A DNA stretch of 64,000 nucleotides from Azoarcus taiwanensis (GCF_012910885.1 NZ_WTVM01000001.1:29107-93106), one strand, 5' to 3'; shown: positions 37,373 to 47,553, numbered from the stretch's first letter. Made by a program: numbers and translations. The notes: generated from the letters alone by a model not told the origin.

Positions 37373-38332
37373 GTGAATGCTTACCGTGCGCCATGGTGGC
37401 TCCCCGGCGGACATGCCGAAACGCTGTATCCGCTGACTCGCAAAGGTGTGACACCCCCCTATCGCCGGCAGCGTATAGACACACCTGACGGCGACTTCGT
37501 CGACATCGACTGGCTGGATACCCCCAGCGATGACGACGCGCCGCTCGTGCTTCTGTTTCACGGCCTCGAGGGCTCCAGCCGGTCGCATTACGCGCGCAGC
37601 CTGATGCGGGCAGTCGCCGCGCGGCGCTGGAAAGGGGCAGTGTTTCATTTTCGGGGCTGCTCCGGCTCGCCCAACCGCCTGTCGCGCGCCTACCACTCGG
37701 GTGACAGCCATGAGATCGACTGGGCCTTGGCCTGGATGCGGCTCAACGCCTGCGATGCTCCCTTGTTCGCGGTCGGTGTATCGCTCGGCGGCAACGCCCT
37801 CCTGAAATGGCTTGGTGAGCAGGAGACGGCCGCGCAGCAACACCTCGATGCCGCGGCTGCGGTTTGCCCACCGCTGGATCTCACTCTCTCTGGCCTGAAC
37901 CTGGGGCAAGGCCTGAACCGGATTTACACCCGGCATTTCCTGCAGACGCTGATCCCGAAGGCACTGGAGAAGGCGGAGCGCTTCCCCGGCCACTTCGACC
38001 GAGACCGCATCCGTCGGGCCGCCAGCCTGCAGGACTTCGACGATGCCTACACCGCGCCAGCACACGGCTTTGCGGACGTTTTCGACTACTGGCGACGGGC
38101 GTCTGCCAAACCCGCGCTCGGCGGGATCCGACTCCCTACCCTGTTGCTGAACGCCGCCAACGACCCGTTCGTACCCTTGGATGCGCTGCCGACGGCCAGG
38201 GATCTCGGCCCCGGCGTGGGCTTCGAATGCCCGCCGCGCGGTGGCCACGTCGGCTTTCTCCACGGAAACTGGCCGGGCTCGCTGGAATGGCTCCCTCAGC
38301 GCCTGCTGGCGCACTTCGACCGCCAGCGATAA
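37373..38332 (+). CDS. YheT-family alpha/beta hydrolase
   Basis: A 319-residue hydrolase. The family start YRAPWWLPGGHAETLYP is followed by LLFHGLEGSSRSHYARSL near 66, the nucleophile elbow GVSLGGNALLKW near 143, and the Asp/His region NAANDPFVP and RGGHVGFLHG. Esterase activity is likely; the substrate is unknown. The best start is GTG 37373, because upstream codons run through the terminator hairpin, but no strong ribosome site supports it. Confidence 0.85.
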   Translation: MNAYRAPWWLPGGHAETLYPLTRKGVTPPYRRQRIDTPDGDFVDIDWLDTPSDDDAPLVLLFHGLEGSSRSHYARSLMRAVAARRWKGAVFHFRGCSGSPNRLSRAYHSGDSHEIDWALAWMRLNACDAPLFAVGVSLGGNALLKWLGEQETAAQQHLDAAAAVCPPLDLTLSGLNLGQGLNRIYTRHFLQTLIPKALEKAERFPGHFDRDRIRRAASLQDFDDAYTAPAHGFADVFDYWRRASAKPALGGIRLPTLLLNAANDPFVPLDALPTARDLGPGVGFECPPRGGHVGFLHGNWPGSLEWLPQRLLAHFDRQR

Positions 38333-38397
38333 GCGGACTGCGGGAGTGCTCTGTATCTGAGATAATCCAGCCCCGACCTGAACATGATGATGAAAGC

Positions 38398-39792
38398 ATG
38401 AACGACACCGTCACACAGGATGCACCGGCGCCCGAGATCTTCAAGGCTTACGACATTCGCGGCATCGTGGACAAGACGCTGACCGCTGACGCGGTACGCC
38501 GCATCGGCCACGCGCTCGGCTCCGAGGCGCGCGCACGCGGGCAAGCCGAGATCGCGGTCGGGCGGGACGGCCGGCTGTCGGGGCCGGCATTGGCCGGTGC
38601 GCTCGCCGACGGCATCCGGGCTGCGGGCGTGGATGTGGTCGACATCGGCTGCGTGCCGACGCCGCTGACCTACTTCGCCGCCCACGAACTGGGCACCCAG
38701 TCCTGCGTGAGCGTCACCGGCAGCCACAACCCGCCGGACTACAACGGCCTGAAGATGGTGCTCGGCGGCCAGACGCTCTACGGGGACATGATTCGCGACC
38801 TGAGGCGCCGCATCGTCGACAACGACCTGACCCACGGCACGGGCTCATTGCGCACCGCCTCGGTCACCGATGCCTATGTAGCCCGTATCATCGACGACGT
38901 GAAGCTTGCGCGCCCGATGAAGGTCGTCGTCGATTGCGGCAACGGGGTCGCCGGCGGAATTGCGCCGCGACTGCTTCAGGCGCTCGGTTGCGAGACCGTC
39001 GATCTGTTCTGCGAGGTCGATGGCCGCTTTCCCAACCATCACCCCGACCCGTCGCGCCCGGAGAACCTGCAGGACGTGATCGCCCGCCTGCGTGAGACGG
39101 ATGCCGAGCTGGGTCTGGCGTTCGACGGCGACGGCGACCGCCTCGGCGTGGTCACCAAGGGCGGTGCGATCATCTTTCCCGATCGCCAGCTGATGCTGTT
39201 CGCGGCCGACGTGCTCTCGCGGGTGCCCGGCGGCGAGATCATCTACGACGTCAAATGCACCCGTAATCTCGCCACCTGGATCCGCGAGCACGGCGGCAAG
39301 CCGACGATGTGGAATACCGGTCACGCGTTGGTCAAGACCAAACTCAAGGAAACCGGGGCACCGCTGGCCGGCGAGATGAGCGGCCATGTGTTCTTCAAGG
39401 AGCGCTGGTTCGGCTTCGACGACGGCCTCTACACCGCCGCCCGCCTGCTCGAGATCCTGTCACGCCACGCCGACCCGTCTGCGGTGCTCGAGGCGCTGCC
39501 GGACGCGATCAGCACGCCCGAACTCAACATCGCGATGAACGAGGGCGAACCCTTCGAGCTCGTCCGCAAGCTCAGGGAAGAAGCCCGCTTCGACGGCGCG
39601 CGCGAGGTCATCACCATCGACGGCGTGCGAGTCGAATACCCGGACGGCTTCGGTCTTGCCCGTGCCTCCAACACCACGCCGGTGGTGGTACTGCGTTTCG
39701 AGGCGGACAGCGAAGCTGCGCTGGCACGCATCCAGCAGGACTTCCGCGCTGCGATCGACAAGATCTGGCCCGGGCTGTCGATGCCGTTCTGA
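38398..39792 (+). CDS. Phosphomannomutase/phosphoglucomutase
   Basis: A 464-residue alpha-D-phosphohexomutase interconverting 1- and 6-phosphates of mannose or glucose for polysaccharide and LPS precursors. The phosphoserine loop is VTGSHNPPDYNGLK near residue 110, the metal loop is AFDGDGDRLG near 243, the sugar-binding GEMSGHVFFKERW is near 325, and the phosphate-binding loop is near the end (LARASNTTPVVVLRFEA). It corresponds to AlgC/ManB/CpsG-type enzymes. Confidence 0.94.
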   Translation: MNDTVTQDAPAPEIFKAYDIRGIVDKTLTADAVRRIGHALGSEARARGQAEIAVGRDGRLSGPALAGALADGIRAAGVDVVDIGCVPTPLTYFAAHELGTQSCVSVTGSHNPPDYNGLKMVLGGQTLYGDMIRDLRRRIVDNDLTHGTGSLRTASVTDAYVARIIDDVKLARPMKVVVDCGNGVAGGIAPRLLQALGCETVDLFCEVDGRFPNHHPDPSRPENLQDVIARLRETDAELGLAFDGDGDRLGVVTKGGAIIFPDRQLMLFAADVLSRVPGGEIIYDVKCTRNLATWIREHGGKPTMWNTGHALVKTKLKETGAPLAGEMSGHVFFKERWFGFDDGLYTAARLLEILSRHADPSAVLEALPDAISTPELNIAMNEGEPFELVRKLREEARFDGAREVITIDGVRVEYPDGFGLARASNTTPVVVLRFEADSEAALARIQQDFRAAIDKIWPGLSMPF

Positions 39793-39824
39793 ACGCGCCC
39801 GGCAGCACGCAGAGTCCGGAACGA

Positions 39825-39858
39825 AATCAGGGCGCCAGTTGGGCGCCCTGATTCTTTT
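39825..39858 (+). terminator. Intrinsic terminator after the phosphohexomutase
   Basis: AATCAGGGCGCC, AGTT, then GGCGCCCTGATT, followed by CTTTT. The 12-bp stem starts 32 bp after the stop codon. Confidence 0.9.
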
Positions 39859-39877
39859 GGTGACTGCGAGTCTCTTA

Positions 39878-40116
39878 AACCTAGAAACCTCAGTTGGACG
39901 TGTTCGAGTGTGCGTCTGGTGCGTCGTCTGGCAAGGCGCGACGACGCGGCATGGTTGTTCCCTGCAAGGAGGAGCAACGCAGCCAGGCGGCGCACCAGGC
40001 GTGCAATCGGGCACGTAGCGAATTCACCCATTGGGTGAGCGTTGCCGAAGCTGTGTATCTCAGGCTCTGTAAGGCATACATGATCACGGAGAGCGGTCAA
40101 CTGAGGTTTCTAGGTT
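39878..40116 (+). repeat. 239-bp terminal-inverted-repeat element with strong RNA structure
   Basis: The ends AACCTAGAAACCTCAGTTG (39878-39896) and its exact reverse complement (40098-40116) form a 19-bp terminal repeat. Inside, 39909-39932 and 39982-40005 pair over 24 consecutive positions; five of these pairs are G-U wobbles when the plus strand is transcribed. A nested stem (39954-39961 with 39971-39978) and a TCACCC...GGGTGA hairpin near 40025-40040 add to it. No protein is visible. The alaS stop codon (TAA, minus) lies within the right repeat. It could be a MITE or a structured RNA. Confidence 0.75.
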
Positions 40117-42736
40117 AAAGCCTGGCCGCCACCCAGTCCGCGACGCTGTCCAGCGCCGCCGGCAGTGCCGACGGATCGTTGCCCCCGGCCTGGGCCATGT
40201 CGGGACGACCACCCCCCTTGCCTCCAACCTGCTGTGCGACCAAATTGACCAGCTCGCCGGCCTTGACCTTGGCGGTCAGATCGGCGGTAACCCCTGCGAT
40301 CAGCGTGACACGGCCATCCTTGACCGACGCCAGCACGACCGCAGCCGATCCGAGCTTGTCGCGCAGTTTGTCCATGGTCTCTCGCATCGCCGGCACGTCG
40401 GCGCCCTCGAGCGTAACCGCGAGCACCTTGCAACCCTTGACGTCCTTCGCCGCAGCGGACAACTCGTCGCCCTGACTGCTCGCCAGCTTGCTCTTCAGGC
40501 GAGCAATCTCCTTCTCGAGGCTGCGCACGTTGTCGAGAATGCCGGCGACCCGCTCGGCGACATCGTCGGGCTGCACCTTCAATAGGGCAGACATCCCCTG
40601 CACCCGCCGCTCCTGCTCCTGCAGATAGCGCAGCGCGTTGGCGCCGGTGACCGCCTCGACACGACGCACTCCGGCCGCCACGCCGCCTTCGGTCACGATT
40701 TTGAACAGTCCGATGTCTCCGGTGCGCGCCACATGGGTGCCACCACACAATTCGGTGGAGCTGCCGATGCTCAGCACCCGGACTTCGTCACCGTATTTTT
40801 CGCCGAACAACATCATCGCGCCGGTTTTCTGCGCGGCTTCCATCGACATGGTCTCGGCGCGGGTCGCCGAGTTGGCGAGAATCTCGGCGTTGACCAGCTC
40901 CTCGACCTCACGGATCTCTTCGGCGCTCATCGGCGCGTTGTGGGTGAAGTCGAAACGCGTCTTGTCCGGATCGACCAGCGAGCCCTTCTGCTGCACATGG
41001 GCGCCGAGCACCTCACGCAAGGCCTTGTGCATGATGTGGGTCACCGAATGGTTGCGCATGGTGGCCGCACGTGCGTCGGTATCGACCCGGGCCTGCACCG
41101 CCTGGCCGACGGCGAGCGTGCCGGTCTTGACCACGCCGTGGTGACCGAACACCGCTGCCTGGATCTTCTGCGTGTCCTCGACCTGGAAGATGCCGTTGCC
41201 GCCGCGCAGCTGACCGCAGTCGCCGACCTGGCCGCCGGACTCTGCGTAGAAAGGCGTGTGATCCAGCACCACCACGCCGAGCTCGCCTTCGGCGAGTTCA
41301 TTGACCGGGCTGCCGTCGCGATACAGGGCGAGGATGTTTGCCCTGGTTTCCAGGCGATCGTAGCCCTCGAACGCGGTCTCGGGACCTTCGTACTCGAGAT
41401 TGACCGCCATCCTGAACTTGCCGGCGGCACGCGCCTGCTCACGCTGGCGCGTCATCGCGGTGTCGAAGGCCGCGGCATCGACCTGCACCTCGCGTTCGCG
41501 ACAGACGTCCGCCGTGAGATCGAGCGGAAAGCCGAAAGTGTCGTGCAGCTTGAAGGCGGTTTCGCCGCTGAAGGTCGCGTCGCCGCGCTGCGCCATCGCG
41601 GCCAGTTCGGCCTCGAGAATGTCCATGCCGTTTTCGATCGTGGCGAAGAAGCGCTCCTCTTCCTGGCGCAGCACACCGACGATGCGGGACTGCTCCTGCA
41701 CCAATTGCGGATACGCGGCACCCATCTCGCCAGCAAGGTCGGCGACCAGGCGGTGGAAGAATGGCGCACGGGCGCCGAGCTTCCAGCCGTGACGAATCGC
41801 GCGACGGATGATCCGGCGCAGCACGTAGCCACGGCCTTCGTTGCCGGGAATCACGCCATCTGCCACCAGGAAGGAACAGGCGCGGATATGGTCCGCGATC
41901 ACGCGCAGGCTGGGGCTGTCGAGATCGTCACACGCCGTCTCGCGGGCTGCTGCGCGAATGAGATTCTGAAACAGATCGATCTCGTAGTTCGAATGCACAC
42001 CCTGCAGCACCGCGGCGACGCGCTCGAGCCCCATGCCGGTGTCCACGCTCGGCTTGGGCAGCGGATGCATGACACCCTGCTCATCACGGTTGAACTGCAT
42101 GAACACCACGTTCCAGATCTCGATGTAGCGGTCGCCGTCCTCTTCCGGGCTCCCCGGTGGCCCACCCCAGATCTCGGGGCCGTGATCGAAGAACACCTCG
42201 GTGCAGGGACCGCAGGGCCCGGTGTCGCCCATCATCCAGAAGTTGTCGGACGCGTAGCGCGCACCCTTGTTGTCGCCGATGCGGATCACGCGCTCGACCG
42301 GCACGCCGATCTCGCCGGTCCAGATGCCGTAGGCCTCCTCGTCCTCGGCATAGACCGTGACCCAGAGCTTGTCCTTGGGCAGCTTGTAGACCTCGGTCAG
42401 CAACTCCCAAGCGTACGCGATCGCGTCGCGCTTGAAATAGTCGCCGAAGGAGAAGTTGCCGAGCATCTCGAAAAAGGTATGGTGTCGGGCGGTATAGCCG
42501 ACGTTTTCGAGATCGTTGTGTTTGCCTCCTGCGCGCACGCACTTTTGCGCTGTGGCCGCCCGCGAATAAGGCCGCTTGTCGAACCCGAGAAAGACGTCCT
42601 TGAACTGATTCATGCCCGCGTTGGTGAACAGCAGGGTCGGGTCGTCATGCGGTACGAGCGAACTCGAAGCGACGGCCTGATGGCCCTTGGACTCGAAGAA
42701 CTCGAGGAACTTCTGGCGGATCTCAGCGCTTTTCAT
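40115..42736 (-). CDS. alaS: Alanyl-tRNA synthetase
   Basis: An 873-residue class II synthetase charging tRNA-Ala. It has the catalytic domain ([20 protein letters not shown] near residue 29; [13 protein letters not shown]), the editing domain zinc motif ([11 protein letters not shown] and [13 protein letters not shown]) and the C-terminal C-Ala domain with a glycine-rich [18 protein letters not shown] loop. ATG 42736 gives the standard [14 protein letters not shown] start. The stop codon is part of the repeat element immediately downstream. Confidence 0.97.
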   Translation of the reverse strand: MKSAEIRQKFLEFFESKGHQAVASSSLVPHDDPTLLFTNAGMNQFKDVFLGFDKRPYSRAATAQKCVRAGGKHNDLENVGYTARHHTFFEMLGNFSFGDYFKRDAIAYAWELLTEVYKLPKDKLWVTVYAEDEEAYGIWTGEIGVPVERVIRIGDNKGARYASDNFWMMGDTGPCGPCTEVFFDHGPEIWGGPPGSPEEDGDRYIEIWNVVFMQFNRDEQGVMHPLPKPSVDTGMGLERVAAVLQGVHSNYEIDLFQNLIRAAARETACDDLDSPSLRVIADHIRACSFLVADGVIPGNEGRGYVLRRIIRRAIRHGWKLGARAPFFHRLVADLAGEMGAAYPQLVQEQSRIVGVLRQEEERFFATIENGMDILEAELAAMAQRGDATFSGETAFKLHDTFGFPLDLTADVCREREVQVDAAAFDTAMTRQREQARAAGKFRMAVNLEYEGPETAFEGYDRLETRANILALYRDGSPVNELAEGELGVVVLDHTPFYAESGGQVGDCGQLRGGNGIFQVEDTQKIQAAVFGHHGVVKTGTLAVGQAVQARVDTDARAATMRNHSVTHIMHKALREVLGAHVQQKGSLVDPDKTRFDFTHNAPMSAEEIREVEELVNAEILANSATRAETMSMEAAQKTGAMMLFGEKYGDEVRVLSIGSSTELCGGTHVARTGDIGLFKIVTEGGVAAGVRRVEAVTGANALRYLQEQERRVQGMSALLKVQPDDVAERVAGILDNVRSLEKEIARLKSKLASSQGDELSAAAKDVKGCKVLAVTLEGADVPAMRETMDKLRDKLGSAAVVLASVKDGRVTLIAGVTADLTAKVKAGELVNLVAQQVGGKGGGRPDMAQAGGNDPSALPAALDSVADWVAARL

Positions 42737-42848
42737 GGATACTCGGATTCGGAAATTCGTCGGAACCGGCCTTGCCGGTGAAGCGGAAAGTTTAGCATGC
42801 GGCTTGATCGGGCCGCGCCAAGGTAACCCTGTACAGGAGACATGATTC

Positions 42849-43400
42849 ATGGGCAACAGACTATCGAAGATCTATACCCGCACCGGCGATGCCGGCACCA
42901 CCGGCCTCGGTGATGGCAAGCGGGTTTCGAAGAACAGTCTCCGCATCCATGCGCTGGGCGAAGTCGATGAGGTCAATGCGGTCATTGGCCTGCTGCTGAC
43001 CGAAGAACTGCCCGAGGACGTCCGCGGGCTGCTCACCAACGTGCAGCACGATCTCTTTGATCTGGGTGGCGAGGTCTGCATTCCCGGCATGAGCATGATC
43101 ACCGACAAGCAAGTCAGTCATCTCGAGACCGAGCTCGATCGATTCAACGAGGATCTCGAACCGCTCAAGGACTTCATCCTGCCGGGCGGCACTCGCGCCG
43201 CGGCCATTACCCACCATGCGCGCACCGTCTGCCGTCGCGCCGAACGATCACTGGTCGCGCTCGCACTGGAAGAGGCGGTCAACGACGGCCCCCGCCAATA
43301 TCTGAACCGCCTTTCCGATCTGCTCTTCGTGCTCGGCCGGGTGCTCAATCGCGCCGGCGGTCGTGGCGACGTGTTGTGGCAGAAAGGCAAGAACGCCTGA
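42849..43400 (+). CDS. pduO: Cob(I)alamin adenosyltransferase, PduO type
   Basis: A 183-residue five-helix enzyme that adenosylates cob(I)alamin to coenzyme B12. The ATP-binding N-terminus is [18 protein letters not shown], followed by [13 protein letters not shown]; the C-terminal helix has [15 protein letters not shown] and [13 protein letters not shown]. It is divergent from alaS and followed by a 334-bp gap. AGGAGA precedes ATG 42849. Confidence 0.93.
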   Translation: MGNRLSKIYTRTGDAGTTGLGDGKRVSKNSLRIHALGEVDEVNAVIGLLLTEELPEDVRGLLTNVQHDLFDLGGEVCIPGMSMITDKQVSHLETELDRFNEDLEPLKDFILPGGTRAAAITHHARTVCRRAERSLVALALEEAVNDGPRQYLNRLSDLLFVLGRVLNRAGGRGDVLWQKGKNA

Positions 43401-43734
43401 GCGCCGGCCGATCCCCTCTGGTCCACCTTTCCGGCCCGGGAGAGGCCCGAACGCGATCGCGACCTACGGACAATCCACAATAGCCGCCAGCAAGGTCGAC
43501 GACTAATCTACGTCCTGAGCTGTCAGCAGCCTCCAGGTAGAACGCACGGCAAAGTGCGCACACGGAGGAGACATGAAAGAGCGCTGGTCGTAGTTCGATT
43601 CGATGCCGCGCCCATCTGTCCACTCCCAAACGCATAACCGTCGCCTGTACCGACCAGGCTGCCCGGCTACCCCACCCTTGCAGGGCGCGAATCAGTCGTG
43701 CCATTCGGGTAATCAACTTGACCAGGAGACAGGT
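43401..43734. other. Leader region of the TAXI-TRAP operon
   Basis: 334 bp before the TRAP binding protein. It contains a seven-codon frame, ATG 43573 to TAG 43593 (MKERWS), with a good AGGAG ribosome site 5 bp upstream. The same AGGAGACA string precedes the real start at 43735. I see no strong promoter pair or terminator hairpin. Confidence 0.5.
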
Positions 43735-44718
43735 ATGAAAGGTATCGTCAAAACGATCGCAGCAGTCGTCACCGGCGCCGCGCTGGTAAGCGCAGGCGCC
43801 TCGTTTGCGCAGGATCGCACCGGCTGGCCACGCGACCTCACCGTTGGCACCGCGAGCCAGGGTGGTGTCTACTTCGTCTACGGCAACGGCCTGGCCGGTT
43901 TCATCGGCGAATCCCTCGGCATCAACGCCAGCGGCGAAGTGACCGGCGGCCCGGTTCAGAACGTGACCCTGGTGCAGATGAAGGAACACGATATCGGCCT
44001 GGTCACCATGGGCCCGATGTACGAAGCCTGGACCGGCAAGAGCGAACTCGCCCCGGGCCTGCCGCACACCGACGTGCGCGCGCTGTTCCCGATGTACGAA
44101 ACCCCATTCCAGTGCGTCGCGATGCGCGCTTCCGGCATCGACAACGTGGGCGACATCGCCGGCAAGCGTGTAAGCGTCGGCCCCGCTGGCGGCACCCCTG
44201 GCACCTACTGGCCGCGCTTCTTCGACAGCCTCGGCGTCAATGCCCGCGTGTCGAACAGTGGCGCAGCCGATGCGGCCAGCCAGCTCAAGGACGGCCTGAT
44301 CGACGCCTTCTGCTTCGCCGCCGGCCTGCCGATCGGCGCCTTCTCTCAACTGGCTGCCGAAGCCGACGTGGTGACCTTCGCTTTCAACGACGACGAGCAT
44401 GCGAAGATCCTCGAGGCTTTCCCGGAAGTGTCCAACTTCACCATCCCGGGCGGCACCTACACTGTGCAGCCGGACAACCAGAACTCGGTCGCGATGTGGA
44501 ACTTCGCAGTCGCTCACAAGGATATGCCGGCGAGCCTGGCTTACGAGGTCACCAAGCTGGTCATGGAAAACAATGACCGCATGGTCCAGATCCACGCCGC
44601 AGCGCGCGCAACCCTGCTCGAGAACGTCGGCAACAACGGCTTCCTGCCGTTCCACGAAGGCGCCGTCCGTTACTACGACGAGAAGGGCGTGAACATCCCG
44701 GCCGAACTCAGGGACTGA
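43735..44718 (+). CDS. TAXI-family TRAP transporter solute-binding protein
   Basis: A 327-residue periplasmic protein. The signal peptide (AAVVTGAALVSAGASFA-QD) is cut near residue 26. TVGTASQGGVYFVYGNGLAGFI is the TAXI start, and GKRVSVGPAGGTPGTYWP near 144 is the ligand-loop signature. TAXI proteins bind small carboxylates such as glutamate or 2-oxoglutarate; the substrate here is unknown. AGGAGACAGGT precedes ATG 43735. A hairpin with a T-run follows, before the permease gene. Confidence 0.92.
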   Translation: MKGIVKTIAAVVTGAALVSAGASFAQDRTGWPRDLTVGTASQGGVYFVYGNGLAGFIGESLGINASGEVTGGPVQNVTLVQMKEHDIGLVTMGPMYEAWTGKSELAPGLPHTDVRALFPMYETPFQCVAMRASGIDNVGDIAGKRVSVGPAGGTPGTYWPRFFDSLGVNARVSNSGAADAASQLKDGLIDAFCFAAGLPIGAFSQLAAEADVVTFAFNDDEHAKILEAFPEVSNFTIPGGTYTVQPDNQNSVAMWNFAVAHKDMPASLAYEVTKLVMENNDRMVQIHAAARATLLENVGNNGFLPFHEGAVRYYDEKGVNIPAELRD

Positions 44719-44739
44719 GCCGTACCCCCTGACGCCGAT

Positions 44740-44780
44740 GGGCCAGAGATCGCTGCAACACGGGCACTCTGGCCCTTTTT
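44740..44780 (+). terminator. Hairpin with T-run between TRAP binding protein and permease
   Basis: GGGCCAGAG (44740-44748) pairs with CTCTGGCCC (44767-44775), followed by TTTTT. The 18-nt loop is larger than usual. Its place between the binding protein and permease genes suggests partial termination, giving more binding protein than permease. Confidence 0.75.
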
Positions 44781-44816
44781 GTTAGCACATAGAGAACAGC
44801 ACCGGGAGGCATCCCA

Positions 44817-47021
44817 ATGACCAGCCAAGCGCCCCAAGAGGCGACAACCGCCGACAGCGGCAACGAATTCGAGATCCGTGACAAGGACAACATCGCCGCA
44901 GGCGTCGATGCCGAGGTCGTCGTTTCCAACCAACGGGTGTTTACCGGCAAGCTCGGCCTGATTTTCGCCGCGGCCTGCATCATCTACACCGCCTTCCATG
45001 TAGGGGTCATGAACCTCTACCCGCTCGAGACCTGGGTATACCGCCTGATCCACGTCGCCGGCGGCCTGGCACTGGGTTTCATCTTTTTCTCGGCACGGGC
45101 CTTCCCGGCCGAATCCGGCGGCAGGCAGTCAGCCACGCCGCTCGAATGGATTCTCCTGCTCCCTGCCGCGGTGCTGATCTTCACCGCGCTTGGGCAAATC
45201 ATTTTCGCGATCGTCACCGGCGACCTCGTGCGCACCGGCGCACCGAAAGAGAAGATGCTGATGACCTTCGGCTATCCGATCATCGCCGGCACGGCACTCG
45301 CACTGCTCGCGTCATGGACCTCGCCGACGCGGAACCGCGGGCGGGTTGCGCTCCCTGATGTATTGCTAGCCATCGCGGCGATCACCGTCGGCGTCTACAT
45401 CATCGCCCACGCCGAATTCCTCCGCATTCGCGCTCAGGTTTTCCCGCACATCAACGACATGTATGCGTCGATCGCCGGCATTCTGTTGATCCTCGAACTC
45501 ACCCGCCGCCTCGCCGGCCTCGCGCTGGTGATCATCGTCGCAGTGTTCATCGCATACGGTTTCGTGGGCCCGTGGCTGCCCGGGGTACTCGAGCACCGCG
45601 GCTATGCACCGCAGCGCTTCTTCGCGTTCCTCTATACCGACAACGGTGTGCTGGGCCCGACCACTGCGATCTCGTCGACCTACATCATTCTGTTCATCAC
45701 CTTCGCGGCCTTCCTGCAAGCGAGTCGCGTCGGTGAATATTTCGTCAACTTTGCCTTCGCGGCAGCAGGCGGGACCCGCGGCGGCCCCGCCAAGGTCGCG
45801 GTCTTCTCATCCGCGCTGATGGGCACCATCAACGGCACCTCGGCAGGCAACGTCGTGTCGACCGGCTCGCTGACCATCCCGCTGATGAAACGGGTCGGCT
45901 ACAAGCCTCAGACCTCGGCATCGATCGAAGCCGCAGCCTCTTCGGGCGGCCAGATCCTGCCGCCGATCATGGGCGCCGGCGCCTTCATCATGGCCGAGAT
46001 CACCGGCATCGCCTATGCCGACATCGTCATCGCGGCCATAATCCCTGCAGCCCTGTACTTCCTGTCGGTCTATTTCATGGTCGACAAGGAGGCACTGAAG
46101 AAGGGCATGCGCGGCCTGCCGCGCGAGGAACTGCCGGAGTTCGCCAAACTGGCGCGCCAGGCCTTCCTGTTCATCCCGATCTTCACGCTGATCGGCGCGC
46201 TGTTCCTCGGTTACTCTGTCATCCGGGCCGGCACTCTGGCCATGGCCGCGGCTGCTGTGGTGAGCTGGTTCACGCCGTTCCGCATGGGACCGAAGCAAAT
46301 CCTCTACGCCTTCGAGATCGCTGCGCGCATGTCGCTGCAACTGGTCGCGGTGTGTGCGGCGGCTGGGGTCATCGTCGGCGTCATCGCGCTGACCGGCATC
46401 GGCACCCGCTTCTCCTCGATGCTGCTCGGCCTGGCCGGCCAGAGCCAGCTGGTCGCGCTGTTCTTCGCGATGTGTGTGTCGATCATTCTCGGCATGGGCA
46501 TGCCGACAACGGCTGCCTATGCGGTGGCAGCCAGCGTCATCGCTCCGGGCCTGATCCAGCTCGGCATCGAGCCGCTGACCGCGCACTTCTTCATCTTCTA
46601 CTACGCGGTGATGTCGGCGATCACCCCGCCGGTGGCGCTGGCCGCATACGCCGGTGCGGCCATCGCGCAGTCGGATCCGATGAAGACCAGCGTCGAGAGC
46701 TTCAAGGTCGGTCTCGCCGCGTTCGTTGTGCCGTTCATGTTCTTCTATTCGGCCCCGCTGCTGATGCAAGGCGAATGGCATCAGAACCTGCACGCGTTCG
46801 TCACCGCCGCCTTTGGCATCTATCTGCTCGCTTCCGGCATCCAGGGGTGGTTCTTCGGAGTCGTCGGAAGCGCGCTTCGAATCGTGCTCATCGTCGCGGC
46901 GCTCGCCATGATCGCCGGCGGTCTGATGTCCGATATCATCGGCCTGTCGGTGGCGGCCCTGGTCTTCCTGATCCAGCGCAAGTTCGTCACACCGAAGAAC
47001 GTCGCGCGCGGCTTGGATTGA
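44817..47021 (+). CDS. TRAP transporter fused permease (DctQM)
   Basis: A 734-residue inner-membrane protein. About four N-terminal helices form the DctQ-like part and the rest the DctM part; the 4TM/12TM fusion is the usual form for TAXI systems. DctM motifs include GTINGTSAGNVVSTGSLTIP, EAAASSGGQILPPIMGAGAF and GMGMPTTAAYAVAASVIAPG. It uses the sodium or proton gradient to import the ligand of the TAXI protein. The start at 44817 follows GGGAGG. Confidence 0.95.
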   Translation: MTSQAPQEATTADSGNEFEIRDKDNIAAGVDAEVVVSNQRVFTGKLGLIFAAACIIYTAFHVGVMNLYPLETWVYRLIHVAGGLALGFIFFSARAFPAESGGRQSATPLEWILLLPAAVLIFTALGQIIFAIVTGDLVRTGAPKEKMLMTFGYPIIAGTALALLASWTSPTRNRGRVALPDVLLAIAAITVGVYIIAHAEFLRIRAQVFPHINDMYASIAGILLILELTRRLAGLALVIIVAVFIAYGFVGPWLPGVLEHRGYAPQRFFAFLYTDNGVLGPTTAISSTYIILFITFAAFLQASRVGEYFVNFAFAAAGGTRGGPAKVAVFSSALMGTINGTSAGNVVSTGSLTIPLMKRVGYKPQTSASIEAAASSGGQILPPIMGAGAFIMAEITGIAYADIVIAAIIPAALYFLSVYFMVDKEALKKGMRGLPREELPEFAKLARQAFLFIPIFTLIGALFLGYSVIRAGTLAMAAAAVVSWFTPFRMGPKQILYAFEIAARMSLQLVAVCAAAGVIVGVIALTGIGTRFSSMLLGLAGQSQLVALFFAMCVSIILGMGMPTTAAYAVAASVIAPGLIQLGIEPLTAHFFIFYYAVMSAITPPVALAAYAGAAIAQSDPMKTSVESFKVGLAAFVVPFMFFYSAPLLMQGEWHQNLHAFVTAAFGIYLLASGIQGWFFGVVGSALRIVLIVAALAMIAGGLMSDIIGLSVAALVFLIQRKFVTPKNVARGLD

Positions 47022-47081
47022 TTCAACAGCGCTCGGCCGGCGCACCCCGAGGGGCGCGCTGGCCAAACCAAGGAGCATTGC

Positions 47082-47549
47082 ATGTACAAACACGTATTCA
47101 TCGCCATCGACGACAGCCGGACCTCCCAGAAAGCACTGGAAGAGGCGATCGCAGTTGCCAAGGCACACGATGCTACCCTCGAGATCGCTCACGCGATCGA
47201 CGAGCAGCTGGTACATGTCTTCCACGCCGGCGGCGTGACGACGACCAGCGCCAAACAGCTCAAGCAGGTGCTGGAGACCGGGGGCCAGGATGTGCTCTCG
47301 AAAGCGCTGGAAAAGGCACAGGCCGCCGGCGTCAAGACCAAGACTCATTTGCTCAAGGGACACGGCGAACACACCGACGACCTCATCGCGAATGCAGTCA
47401 AGAACTCCGGCGCGGATCTGCTCGTGGTGGGTTCGCACGGCCGCCGCGGCGTGCGCCGCCTGCTGTTGGGTAGCGTCGCGGAAAACCTGGTACGCAAGGT
47501 GAGTGTGTCCGTCCTGATCGTCCGTGGTCATCACGACGGGAAGGACTGA
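47082..47549 (+). CDS. Universal stress protein, UspA family
   Basis: A 155-residue cytosolic protein with the usual fold: MYKHVFIAIDDSRTSQKALEEAI at the start and the ATP-binding end ADLLVVGSHGRRGVRRLLLGSVAENLVRK, including the G-x2-G-x9-G(S) type loop. It lies 60 bp after the permease. Usp proteins encoded with TRAP transporters (for example TeaD of Halomonas) can bind ATP and tune uptake, so a regulatory link is plausible. Confidence 0.92.
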   Translation: MYKHVFIAIDDSRTSQKALEEAIAVAKAHDATLEIAHAIDEQLVHVFHAGGVTTTSAKQLKQVLETGGQDVLSKALEKAQAAGVKTKTHLLKGHGEHTDDLIANAVKNSGADLLVVGSHGRRGVRRLLLGSVAENLVRKVSVSVLIVRGHHDGKD

Positions 47550-47553
47550 TCCG

